The translations under genes and the position numbers were made by a program. 64,000 nucleotides of DNA from Roseivirga sp. UBA6052. GTDB lineage: Bacteria > Bacteroidota > Bacteroidia > Cytophagales > Cyclobacteriaceae. The DNA lies in assembly GCA_002427755.1 (NCBI GenBank), contig DIYO01000009.1, positions 871,296 through 935,295 of the forward strand, written 5' to 3'. Below, one piece after another: positions 1 to 7,364 of this stretch. The notes beneath the pieces were generated by a model that had not been told where the DNA came from, made no database searches, and was given only the letters and a program-made list of their open reading frames with translations. Each line of letters starts with the position of its first letter. The stretch's first letter is position 1.

Positions 1-459
1 TTTGGCAGCGCTATACCAAATAAGGTCCACCCCAATGTCTTCATTCCCCGCTGCGAATTGTGTGTCCATTTGAATACCACTCGGGTTGACATACAACCCA
101 AAAAGTGATTGACCGCCATTGAATGTATCTAGGTTGATACAGATCCAGTCATCTGCTCCAATACGGTCTCTAGCGGCAATTGAAGTCTTTATTTTATCAG
201 GTTCGTCAAAGCATTTAATTGCGAAGTATAGGTTTTCGGAATCGTGTGCTACATAAGCAATTGTCTTAAAAGGAATCTCTTTACCAAAGTCTGGTACAAA
301 GCTTTTGAATCCTGTGACTTGTGGACTTTGCTGCCATATCTCGTCATCGAGCACACCATCAAGTACAGGCGGAGTAGTGGCCATTTGTGATTTCACTTGG
401 CCATATCCTGAGGTCAGACCAACGACCAGCAGAAGGGTAAGTAATAAAAGAGTTCTCAA
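1..459 (-). CDS. Secreted CBM9/DUF5916-like protein, N-terminal part (runs off window)
   Basis: The frame stays open from a TTG at 457-459 to the window edge, giving 153 residues. The first ~22 residues are a signal peptide (LRTLLLLTLLLVVGLTSGYGQ). They are followed by the typical start of a carbohydrate-binding-module-9-like beta-sandwich: PPVLDGVLDDEIWQQ, then AYVAHDSENLYFAIKCFDEP, then RIGADDWICINLDTFN. In Bacteroidota this N-terminal domain usually precedes a DUF5916 outer-membrane barrel, which would lie beyond the left edge (inference). An in-frame TAA lies four codons upstream of the TTG, and no ATG precedes the signal peptide, so TTG is the only reasonable start. The substrate is unknown. 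Confidence 0.75.
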   Translation of the reverse strand, partial: MRTLLLLTLLLVVGLTSGYGQVKSQMATTPPVLDGVLDDEIWQQSPQVTGFKSFVPDFGKEIPFKTIAYVAHDSENLYFAIKCFDEPDKIKTSIAARDRIGADDWICINLDTFNGGQSLFGLYVNPSGIQMDTQFAAGNEDIGVDLIWYSAAK

Positions 460-592
460 CCTTGGGTAAGTTTAGCGTCACGAAGGTAAGAGAATCATTT
501 GAGAGAGAGTAACCACTAACATATTTTAGAAGTATTATTTAGGATGTAAGAAGCAAGTGCCTTAACACTTCATACTTCTTTTCTCTTACCTC

Positions 593-1372
593 TTAGTTAC
601 CGTCAAACCATTGTTTAAAGCCTTGTACCTTCTCACGACTTACGATAATCTCGCGATCGAAAGTTTGATTAAGGATAATTTTGAGACGGCTATTAGAATA
701 AACTAAAACGTCTTTAATGGCATTGATATCGATAATAAAGGTTCTGTTTACCCGAAAAAACTGCTGAGGATCTAGCATCTCTTCTAAGGTCTCTAGTTTG
801 TAATCTATAATCAGTCTTCTGCCTTCCTTGTTCACAATGTATGCGTTTCTTCCCTCGGCATAAAAAAGGTCTATTTGGTCTGTAGTAACTGATTTAATGT
901 GTTCTCCAATCTTCACCATAAAGCGCGTTTTGTATTCGCGCTTACTTAGCATTTGTAAAGCACTTTGTAAATCGATAACAGAAGTCGCTTCGGTTTGTCC
1001 TGGTTCAGAAAGTCGGTTTTTGAGACTATGGAACTTATCCATGCTTTCTCCTAAAGCCTCGAATGTTATGGGCTTAAGTAGGTAATCAATGCCATTGGCT
1101 TTAAAGGCATCAATAGCGTATTCGTTGTAGGCGGTTGTGAATATGACAGGGATATCAAGCTGAACTTCTTTGAAAATATCAAAACTTAAACCATCGGTTA
1201 ACTGAATATCCATTAAGAGTAAGTCGGCATCGCCATCTGTTTGAATCCAATGAACAGCTTCCTTAACACTCATGGCTCGGCCTACTACTTCAATGCTGTC
1301 ATCGTATCGTTTGAGAAAGCGTTCCAGCTTTTCAGCCGCAGGAATTTCGTCTTCAATAATGTAAACCTTCAT
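593..1372 (-). CDS. LytTR-family response regulator
   Basis: A 259-residue two-domain regulator. Residues 1-120 form a receiver domain with the acidic pocket E7/D8, the phospho-acceptor Asp55 in LLLMDIQLTDG, and the conserved TTAY and LLKP segments near 85-101. Residues ~150-259 form a LytTR DNA-binding domain (FYAEGRNAYIV, LEEML.PQQFFRVNRTFIID, IIVSREK). Proteins of this type are phosphorylated by LytS/YehU-like membrane kinases and activate transcription from direct-repeat sites. It lies 5 bp downstream of a kinase-like gene and a second, canonical kinase gene, all on the minus strand, so the three probably form one operon and one signalling unit. The target genes cannot be read from the window. 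Confidence 0.93.
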   Translation of the reverse strand: MKVYIIEDEIPAAEKLERFLKRYDDSIEVVGRAMSVKEAVHWIQTDGDADLLLMDIQLTDGLSFDIFKEVQLDIPVIFTTAYNEYAIDAFKANGIDYLLKPITFEALGESMDKFHSLKNRLSEPGQTEATSVIDLQSALQMLSKREYKTRFMVKIGEHIKSVTTDQIDLFYAEGRNAYIVNKEGRRLIIDYKLETLEEMLDPQQFFRVNRTFIIDINAIKDVLVYSNSRLKIILNQTFDREIIVSREKVQGFKQWFDGN

Positions 1373-1377
1373 AGTTT

Positions 1378-2427
1378 CTAGTTAAGGTCGAGCAATGGTA
1401 TTTTGATAAAAGCATCTCCGTAGGCTTTAATCTGAATTACAGGTTGATCTGTAAAAAAAGAAAAGGCTTCATGGAGGTTCTGATACTGATTTTTAATGTA
1501 CTTATTATTGCTCAGTTTGTCATTCTCTTTATGCTGAACCACCATATATCCGTCTTCAGTGCCAAAGTCAACTGTTATGTTCAGAGGTTGCCAAGGAGAA
1601 ATAATACTCCCGTTTATTAAACAGTCTAGCACCATGCTCAAGGTATTGGGAACAAGCATTTTGCCTCTTGCTTTATTTTCATTCTTCAACTCATAATTGA
1701 GCTGATCCGGAAATTTCTCCTTAAAGAGGTAAATCAAATTTTTAGAAGCTCTAATCTCATCGTCTACAGACACTAACTCTTTCTTTCTGTTGTCCAAGAT
1801 ATATCGGTAAACCAAGGCAAGCCTATCAACAAAATCTTCTGCTGAATCTAGGTTATGATGTACTAGAGAAATCAGCGTTTCGAGAGATTGAAAAAGGAGA
1901 TCGGGATTAATCTCATTGTTGAATATCTCAAGTTGATGTTCCAGATTTTGCCTTTTGAGGTCTTCCTTTTTTAGCTCCGATTCATTCTTAATGGTTAGTA
2001 AGAATAAGCTCAGAAAAAAGAGGCTGTATAGTAGTGCGCTTACTCCAAAAACGACTGTAAGATTGATTAATGGCGTTTGAAAGGTAGAAAGGTAATTGGC
2101 TCCTTCAATAAATCTGAAATAGCTGTATGCCGCTAAGAATATGATTAGCGACCCGATGATCAGGTTGGTTACTAATAAAAACCCAATGTTGGTAGGTTTT
2201 CTCAGTTCGTCTTGATACTTCTTTAAGAAAAGAAGGATGACAAGTCTTATAGGTTCAGAGACCAGGTAAGCCAAAACAACACAAACGAGCAACTCTCGGT
2301 TGAACATTGTTTCCGTAAGCTGTCCCAGATTGTTATTGATCAATAGGATCAAGAAGTACATCATAGTACCATAGATTGGTGGTACAATAAGTCTAAAGAT
2401 GGGTTGATTTAGTAAACTCCTTTTCAT
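1378..2427 (-). CDS. Degenerate LytS/YehU-type sensor histidine kinase (probable pseudokinase)
   Basis: A 349-residue protein with four or five membrane segments in residues 1-145, a short coiled region, and a C-terminal half laid out like the His_kinase family. The key residues are missing. The phospho-acceptor motif NPH.LFN reads NPDLLFQ with Asp176 in place of His. The N-box, VENAVKHN in the neighbour, reads LDCLINGS (267-274). The glycine box is replaced by IKNQYQNLHEAFSFF. It should therefore neither autophosphorylate nor bind ATP normally. Its start overlaps the stop of the intact kinase by 4 bp (ATGA), implying translational coupling. It is intact as an ORF and so probably selected, perhaps as a heterodimer partner or allosteric subunit (inference). 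Confidence 0.85.
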   Translation of the reverse strand: MKRSLLNQPIFRLIVPPIYGTMMYFLILLINNNLGQLTETMFNRELLVCVVLAYLVSEPIRLVILLFLKKYQDELRKPTNIGFLLVTNLIIGSLIIFLAAYSYFRFIEGANYLSTFQTPLINLTVVFGVSALLYSLFFLSLFLLTIKNESELKKEDLKRQNLEHQLEIFNNEINPDLLFQSLETLISLVHHNLDSAEDFVDRLALVYRYILDNRKKELVSVDDEIRASKNLIYLFKEKFPDQLNYELKNENKARGKMLVPNTLSMVLDCLINGSIISPWQPLNITVDFGTEDGYMVVQHKENDKLSNNKYIKNQYQNLHEAFSFFTDQPVIQIKAYGDAFIKIPLLDLN

Positions 2428-3452
2428 GTATTGAGCATTGGGAGTTTAACTTCAAAATATTCATTGTCAAGCACCTGTATAGGTCTTGCGGTAAAGAAAC
2501 TATATCGCTTTCTAATATTGTCTAACCCTACTCTGTGGCTTGCTGTATTGCTTGGAGATCCCGTTTTGTTATTCAATACGATTAGCTCATTTTCAGTAGC
2601 CCGAATGTTAATTTTCAGCGGGTTGTCATTACCAATAATGTTGTGCTTTACAGCGTTTTCAACCAAAAGCTGAAAGGTGAGTGGAGGAATTTTTTTAGTC
2701 ATGTATTCCTCTTTTACTTCAATTTTTAGATCTACTGCTGAGGCATATCTAATACTCAACAAATAGCCATAGTCTCTCAATGCTTCAATCTCTTCTCTTA
2801 CATCTACCAGAGTAACTTCTTTGGTATAGAGTACATAGTTAAAGGTGTCTGCTAGGTTTCGAATAAAAGTCTCTGCCACTACCGGGTCTCTGTAAACCAG
2901 CGATGAAATAGTGTTCATGCTGTTGAAAAGGTAGTGAGGGCTTAATTGACTTTTTAGCGCTTCAAATTGAAGCTCTAATTGCTTCCTTTCGGCTCTAAGC
3001 TTTCTTATTTGTCCTACGGAGTATTCCTGATAACTGAAAGTGTTGAATTCGATGAGTGTAATTATGAACATTGTGATAAAACTCAAGACAATAAGCTTGA
3101 GCTCAATCTGCCTCAAGAACATGTCCTCAGGAAACATCTCATAGGTGATTAATCCTAAGATATTTCCTAACCACCCAAATAGAATAAGTACACCGCCTAG
3201 AAATAAAAAGTCTATGGCTATTCCGGCTACAAACCTACTCAGAATGGTTCTTCTCCAGGGTAATACTTTATTCAACCATTGGTTGATGTAGGTAATTCCT
3301 AAACCAATTAAGATTGAAGCTAAAATGGTAAAGGCGTAGAGATTCCCTTCTCTTGAAATATGTGGTAATGCTTCGTTTTCAGCATAGAATAAGTACCACA
3401 AGAACAATACTCCAATTAAGGCAAAAAGTGCTAGCCTAAGCAGTAAACGCAT
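2424..3452 (-). CDS. LytS/YehU-type sensor histidine kinase
   Basis: A 342-residue integral membrane kinase. About four hydrophobic segments lie in residues 1-135 (near 5-22, 40-57, 77-103 and 118-136), then a coiled linker (145-168). The His_kinase motif SQLSPHYLFNSMNTI follows with His173 as the likely phospho-acceptor. The ATPase part has an intact N-box, LLVENAVKHN, and a shortened G-box, VGLDNIRKRY. The family passes phosphate to LytTR regulators, and such a regulator is encoded two genes downstream. It is the first gene of a tightly packed set (4-bp overlap with the degenerate kinase). The sensed signal is unknown because there is no recognisable periplasmic ligand domain. Confidence 0.92.
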   Translation of the reverse strand: MRLLLRLALFALIGVLFLWYLFYAENEALPHISREGNLYAFTILASILIGLGITYINQWLNKVLPWRRTILSRFVAGIAIDFLFLGGVLILFGWLGNILGLITYEMFPEDMFLRQIELKLIVLSFITMFIITLIEFNTFSYQEYSVGQIRKLRAERKQLELQFEALKSQLSPHYLFNSMNTISSLVYRDPVVAETFIRNLADTFNYVLYTKEVTLVDVREEIEALRDYGYLLSIRYASAVDLKIEVKEEYMTKKIPPLTFQLLVENAVKHNIIGNDNPLKINIRATENELIVLNNKTGSPSNTASHRVGLDNIRKRYSFFTARPIQVLDNEYFEVKLPMLNT

Positions 3453-3473
3453 GGTTAGGGTTTTGTTGAAGAT

Positions 3474-3506
3474 AAAAAAAATGGTGACGTTAAATCACCA
3501 TTTTTT
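3474..3506 (-). terminator. Intrinsic terminator (symmetrical, could act both ways)
   Basis: An A/T-flanked hairpin with stem AAAAAATGGTGA pairing with TCACCATTTTTT around a 7-nt loop. It lies just past the stop of the repeat-protein gene (3522) and upstream of the kinase start (3452). On the minus strand it ends in a T run, so it should end transcription of the repeat-protein gene and separate it from the two-component operon. Confidence 0.75.
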
Positions 3507-3521
3507 GGATAGAAAACACTT

Positions 3522-5090
3522 TTAATCTATGCAGCGTGCTACTCTGCCGTAATATGTATCTGATCGAATAGACTTTGCTACTGATCTAAATTCGCTTTTT
3601 ACTTCGTCTGTAGACTCGCTTACCATACTGCAAGCCCCTTTTAGTACTTCAGATTTGTAATAGTCAGACCCAATTGACCCCGTAGTTTTTATGATGCTCA
3701 ACAATTGTGCATTATTCGGGCGACCGTCTAATACCTTTTTAAGAATAGTCACTTTATAATGATCTGAGTCCATGTCGGCTACTTTTTCCAAGACTTTGTT
3801 GTAGCCATCATCATCTAATTCTTGCTCTCTTAAAATTCTGGTAAGTATTTCTGTAGAGTAGTGATCTGAACCAATGTTCTCTACTGTGTTGAGTAAGTCT
3901 GAGAAGTACTCGGTAGAGATATTTCTATCATCGAATAAATCTTTGATGATGATGGTTCTGTAATGGTCAGAATCCATATAGTCCATTTTCTCAATAATGG
4001 CTTCCACTACTTTGTCAGAAACTTCTCTGCCTTTTAGCATGGCTCTAAAAGTCTCAGTAGTGTAATGATCTGAGTCTATATTGGCTACCGCTTCCATCAA
4101 GTTTTCAAAAGCCTTGTCTGTAAGATTCGGTCTATCTAATGCCTTTCTTAAAACCATAGTAGCATAATGGTCCGAATCGATATCCGCAGAAAGCTTTACG
4201 ATTTCGTCAATCATTTCGTCTGCTAATTCTCTTCTGTCTAATAGCTCACCAAATACCATGGTCTTATAATGATCTGAGTCCATGATCTCAGCAGCTTGCA
4301 ATACTTTTACTTTAGAAGCATCGGATAAGTCTTCGTCAAGTGCTTTTTTCAAAATGATAGATATGTAATGGTCAGAATCCATTCTATCTATTGCATCTAG
4401 AAAAGCATCAGTAGTAGCATCAGTTGAGAAAAACTTCTCGCTGTGATCTTTAAATACTTCTGTGATGTAATGATCTGAATCTAATTCGCTTGGTACATAG
4501 CGTGCCACTTTTACCAACTCATCATTAGACAGTTTGTGGTCATCTAATAAGATTCTCAAGTAAATTTGACTTACGTAATCGCTACGAATTTCATCAACCT
4601 CATCTAATACTGCATCTAGTCCACCGCTTGTAAAGAATCTATCTACACGACCTTCTGCACCAATTCCGGTAGTTCTAATGACTTCTAACAGGACATCCGC
4701 CAAGAACTCCTGGGCTTCTTTATCCCATTCTTGAGTTCTACGACCCACTTTGTATTCAAAGTCTACAGAACCATCAGAATTAGGCTCTGCAATAATTTCT
4801 CTTCTATTACCAAACTGAGTTTTTCTAATGTAGATATAACCGCCTCTTGAAATGGATTTGATTGATTTGTCATCGTCAGTAAAAACTATCTCACCTTCGT
4901 ATTCAATGTTGAGTTTTTGTGAACCGTTGTTATGAGTTATAGTTCTTGTCTTGCCATTTGAATTAGAAATCGAAACAGATCTTGACCTTGATCTTTGTGC
5001 TTCGGCAGACTCCGCAATAGTAAACATGGCAATCAACGCAATGGCTATTCCCATAATTAGGCTTCTATTTTTCATTTTTTGAGTTTTCAT
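3522..5090 (-). CDS. Secreted protein with eleven SDHY-type helical (HEAT-like) repeats
   Basis: The start is set at the ATG at 5090 rather than the longer frame to 5210. The 5090 start gives a clean signal peptide (MKNRSLIMGIAIALIAMFT...AEA), whereas the extension is polar and overlaps a hairpin. The mature protein first has a beta-rich segment of about 110 residues (RSVSISNSNGKTRTI...YEGEIVF). From about residue 165 to the end come eleven units of ~34-38 residues, each carrying SDHY or a variant (SDYV, SDYY, SDTY) followed by a hydrophobic helix, as in DSDHYKTMVFGELL. The periodicity implies an alpha-solenoid in the periplasm or on the surface, probably a protein-interaction scaffold. I recognise the repeat type from other Bacteroidota exported proteins but cannot assign a function. 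Confidence 0.8.
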   Translation of the reverse strand: MKTQKMKNRSLIMGIAIALIAMFTIAESAEAQRSRSRSVSISNSNGKTRTITHNNGSQKLNIEYEGEIVFTDDDKSIKSISRGGYIYIRKTQFGNRREIIAEPNSDGSVDFEYKVGRRTQEWDKEAQEFLADVLLEVIRTTGIGAEGRVDRFFTSGGLDAVLDEVDEIRSDYVSQIYLRILLDDHKLSNDELVKVARYVPSELDSDHYITEVFKDHSEKFFSTDATTDAFLDAIDRMDSDHYISIILKKALDEDLSDASKVKVLQAAEIMDSDHYKTMVFGELLDRRELADEMIDEIVKLSADIDSDHYATMVLRKALDRPNLTDKAFENLMEAVANIDSDHYTTETFRAMLKGREVSDKVVEAIIEKMDYMDSDHYRTIIIKDLFDDRNISTEYFSDLLNTVENIGSDHYSTEILTRILREQELDDDGYNKVLEKVADMDSDHYKVTILKKVLDGRPNNAQLLSIIKTTGSIGSDYYKSEVLKGACSMVSESTDEVKSEFRSVAKSIRSDTYYGRVARCID

Positions 5091-5121
5091 CGGTTTGTAT
5101 TCGTTTTGGTTGATCCGTTTT

Positions 5122-5143
5122 GGGTGAGTGACCAAACTCACCC
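5122..5143. promoter_or_regulatory. Inverted repeat in the leader of the SDHY-repeat gene
   Basis: A perfect 8-bp inverted repeat GGGTGAGT-gaccaa-ACTCACCC, 32 bp upstream of the ATG at 5090. It could be an operator or a leader hairpin. The whole interval 5091-5394 (304 bp, between divergent genes) otherwise holds only AT-rich sequence with two AGTGTAA repeats near 5273-5301. No confident promoter boxes were seen. Confidence 0.45.
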
Positions 5144-5394
5144 TCGCAGCATCTTGTCGTTTTTGACCTTTGGTGAATCCGAGATGCTTAGTCGCGGATT
5201 GACAATACAATGATCAGAAAGTTGGATACAACAAAAAACCCATATGAATTCAACTGTAAGTAAAGTGGAGTGAAGTGTAAGAATTTGTACTAAAGTGTAA
5301 ATTGCCTGATTCGAACAATCGAGAATTTCTTGAGTTTTTTGAATGGTATTGAGGATTGAACTTCAACCCAATATCTTCGAAACAAATTGAGACC

Positions 5395-6201
5395 ATGAAC
5401 AAGCTTAAACTATCTATCCTCGCTTTCTCTGTAATTCTAATAAGTCTTTCTTGCGAGAATCAGACCACTACCGAATCCGCTGTACCTTATGGAAACCCTG
5501 CTTCTGATGGGTTCAATATGGAAGGTTCTGACGCTGCTGCAATTGCCATAGCAGACGAAGTAATGGAAGCCAACGGTGGAAGAGAGGCTTGGGATAACAC
5601 CCGTTATATCTCTTGGAATTTCTTTGGAAGAGATGTGCTAGTTTGGGATAAGTGGACTGGTAATGTGCGTATCGATAGAGGTAACGGCATGACTTTCTTG
5701 ACCAATATTAACGATGAGACCGGTAGGGCCTTTATTGGAGATAGAGAAGTTACGGATGCTGACTCTGTTGCCAATTTGATGCAAGCTGCTAAGAGTACAT
5801 GGATCAATCATTCTTATTGGTTGGTGATGCCATACAAATTGAAAGACTCCGGTGTGACCCTTACAGTAGCCGGAGAAGATACCACCATGGATGGCCGTAT
5901 GGCAGATAAGCTCAAACTTACTTTTGAAGCGGTAGGAAGAACACCTCAGAATATGTACAACGTTTGGGTTGATAAAGAAAGTCGATTAGTAACGCAATGG
6001 GCGTATTATCCGACAGTAGATGCTGAAGAGCCAAGATTTGTAAATCCTTGGGCTGATTATAAAAAGTATGGCAACATTATGCTTAGTGGAAACCGTGAAA
6101 TGGCGCAATTATCTGACATAATGGTTTTTGATGAGCTACCTGAATCTGTATTCAATTCTCCGGAAAAACCGGACCTCAAGGCGTTTATTACAGGAGATTA
6201 A
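5395..6201 (+). CDS. Exported lipoprotein, DUF6503/LolA-like fold suspected
   Basis: The longest frame begins at a TTG at 5356, but the ATG at 5395 gives a textbook lipoprotein signal (MNKLKLSILAFSVILISLSC, Cys20 acylated), so that start is used; length 268. The mature part carries EVMEANGGREAWDNTRYISW near its start, then aromatic-rich strands and a late VWVDKESRLVTQWAYYP segment. This resembles the half-barrel, lipid- or lipoprotein-binding fold of LolA-like proteins and the Bacteroidota family DUF6503. The family name is from memory and tentative. It probably sits in the periplasmic leaflet of the outer membrane. It is followed by a palindromic repeat and the BNR-like gene. Confidence 0.75.
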   Translation: MNKLKLSILAFSVILISLSCENQTTTESAVPYGNPASDGFNMEGSDAAAIAIADEVMEANGGREAWDNTRYISWNFFGRDVLVWDKWTGNVRIDRGNGMTFLTNINDETGRAFIGDREVTDADSVANLMQAAKSTWINHSYWLVMPYKLKDSGVTLTVAGEDTTMDGRMADKLKLTFEAVGRTPQNMYNVWVDKESRLVTQWAYYPTVDAEEPRFVNPWADYKKYGNIMLSGNREMAQLSDIMVFDELPESVFNSPEKPDLKAFITGD

Positions 6202-6212
6202 CCTCAATACTA

Positions 6213-6290
6213 CGTCATCCTGAACTCGTTTCAGGATCTTCTTTTTTATCAGTAGAATTTAATAGATGCTGAAACAAGTTCAGCATGACG
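6213..6290. repeat. Dispersed palindromic repeat (REP/MITE-like), copy 1
   Basis: Two 27-bp arms face each other (6213-6239 and 6264-6290) around a 24-bp AT-rich centre. They start CGTCATCCTGAACTCG on the left and CGTCATGCTGAACTTG when the right arm is read in reverse. The same arm family recurs at 24286-24349. It fills the gap between the lipoprotein and the BNR-like gene and can form a long hairpin in the transcript. The longest ORF for the next gene begins inside the right arm, which argues against that start. Confidence 0.8.
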
Positions 6291-6314
6291 AATACTTTTT
6301 CTATATTTTTCATC

Positions 6315-7364
6315 ATGAAATCGCTATACTTTCTACTACTACTATTCACATTATCTTTTTCAGCAAGCCTTCAAGGTCAAGATTCGAGTCAAGGCAAGAG
6401 AACACCTTATTGGGTATCTCAAGAGTCTGGAGTTAAAGCAGGTCTTAGAGGTCTTTCAGCCGTATCTGATCAAGTAGCATGGGCCAGTGGCAGCGGAGGT
6501 ACGGTAATTAGAACGATCGATGGAGGCAAAACATGGCAAGATGTTTCTGTACCGGTTGTTGACAAATTGGATTACCGAGATATTGAAGCTTTTGACGAGA
6601 ACACTGCGATCATTTTGAGCGCTGGCCTTCCTGCGGTTATTTACAAGACAACCGATGGTGGTCAATACTGGGAGCAGAAATTCTTGCGTACAGTTGAAGG
6701 TACTTTCTATGATGCCATGGATTTTTGGAACGATAAAGAGGGCATTGCATTTGGAGATGCGATGGATGGACGTTTACTGATCCTTAGAACATTCGATGGA
6801 GGGGATACTTGGGAAGAATTACCTTTTGATCAGAGACCTGTGGCTATAGATGGTCAAGGGGGATTTGCAGCGAGTGGTACATGCCTTAGAACTTACGGAG
6901 ATAGCCATGTCTGGATTGGATTAGGAGGACCTGAATCTTCTGTGCATTATTCTAGCGACAAAGGAGAAACCTGGAGCAAATCAGTAGCACCAATCAACAG
7001 TGGAGATGCAGCGGGTATATTTTCTATTCAGTTTAGAGATGAAATGAACGGTATTGCTATTGGAGGAGACTACAGAGGCGATTCACTCTCTGTTGGTAAG
7101 AAGGTGGCTTTTACCAGAGATGGTGGTGCTACCTGGAATAATGTAATGAAAGGCATGGAACCTAATGGTTATCGATCGGGGATGGATTTCTTTGAAGAAT
7201 TCGTTTTTGTAGTAGGCCGAGAAAGTGCCGATTTCTATCGTCAAGGAGAGCGTGCCTATACGCCAATGGAAGGCGCTTATTATGCAGTAAGTACCTCTAA
7301 AGACGGAAAAGCAGTGTATGCTTCCGGCCCTAGAGGTACGGTTGGCAAGATTGCTTTTAAATAG
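6315..7364 (+). CDS. Secreted Ycf48/BNR-like beta-propeller protein
   Basis: The ATG at 6315 is chosen because the earlier in-frame ATG at 6285 lies in the palindromic repeat. From 6315 a signal peptide (MKSLYFLLLLFTLSFSASLQGQ) is obtained, and the protein is 349 residues. It contains repeated blade motifs of the photosystem-II-stability-factor (Ycf48)/sortilin-like type: VIRTIDGGKTWQDV, IYKTTDGGQYWEQ, ILRTFDGGDTWEE, HYSSDKGETWSKS, FTRDGGATWNNV. These Asp-box-like repeats indicate a beta-propeller. In non-photosynthetic bacteria the role is unknown; it is exported and may bind proteins or glycans. It ends next to the convergent permease gene with no gap. Confidence 0.85.
   Translation: MKSLYFLLLLFTLSFSASLQGQDSSQGKRTPYWVSQESGVKAGLRGLSAVSDQVAWASGSGGTVIRTIDGGKTWQDVSVPVVDKLDYRDIEAFDENTAIILSAGLPAVIYKTTDGGQYWEQKFLRTVEGTFYDAMDFWNDKEGIAFGDAMDGRLLILRTFDGGDTWEELPFDQRPVAIDGQGGFAASGTCLRTYGDSHVWIGLGGPESSVHYSSDKGETWSKSVAPINSGDAAGIFSIQFRDEMNGIAIGGDYRGDSLSVGKKVAFTRDGGATWNNVMKGMEPNGYRSGMDFFEEFVFVVGRESADFYRQGERAYTPMEGAYYAVSTSKDGKAVYASGPRGTVGKIAFK

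Noticed and set aside
3522..5090. CRISPR array suggested by the evenly spaced repeats
   Set aside because: The repeat is a protein-level motif with varying codons, and the spacers are coding and similar to each other.
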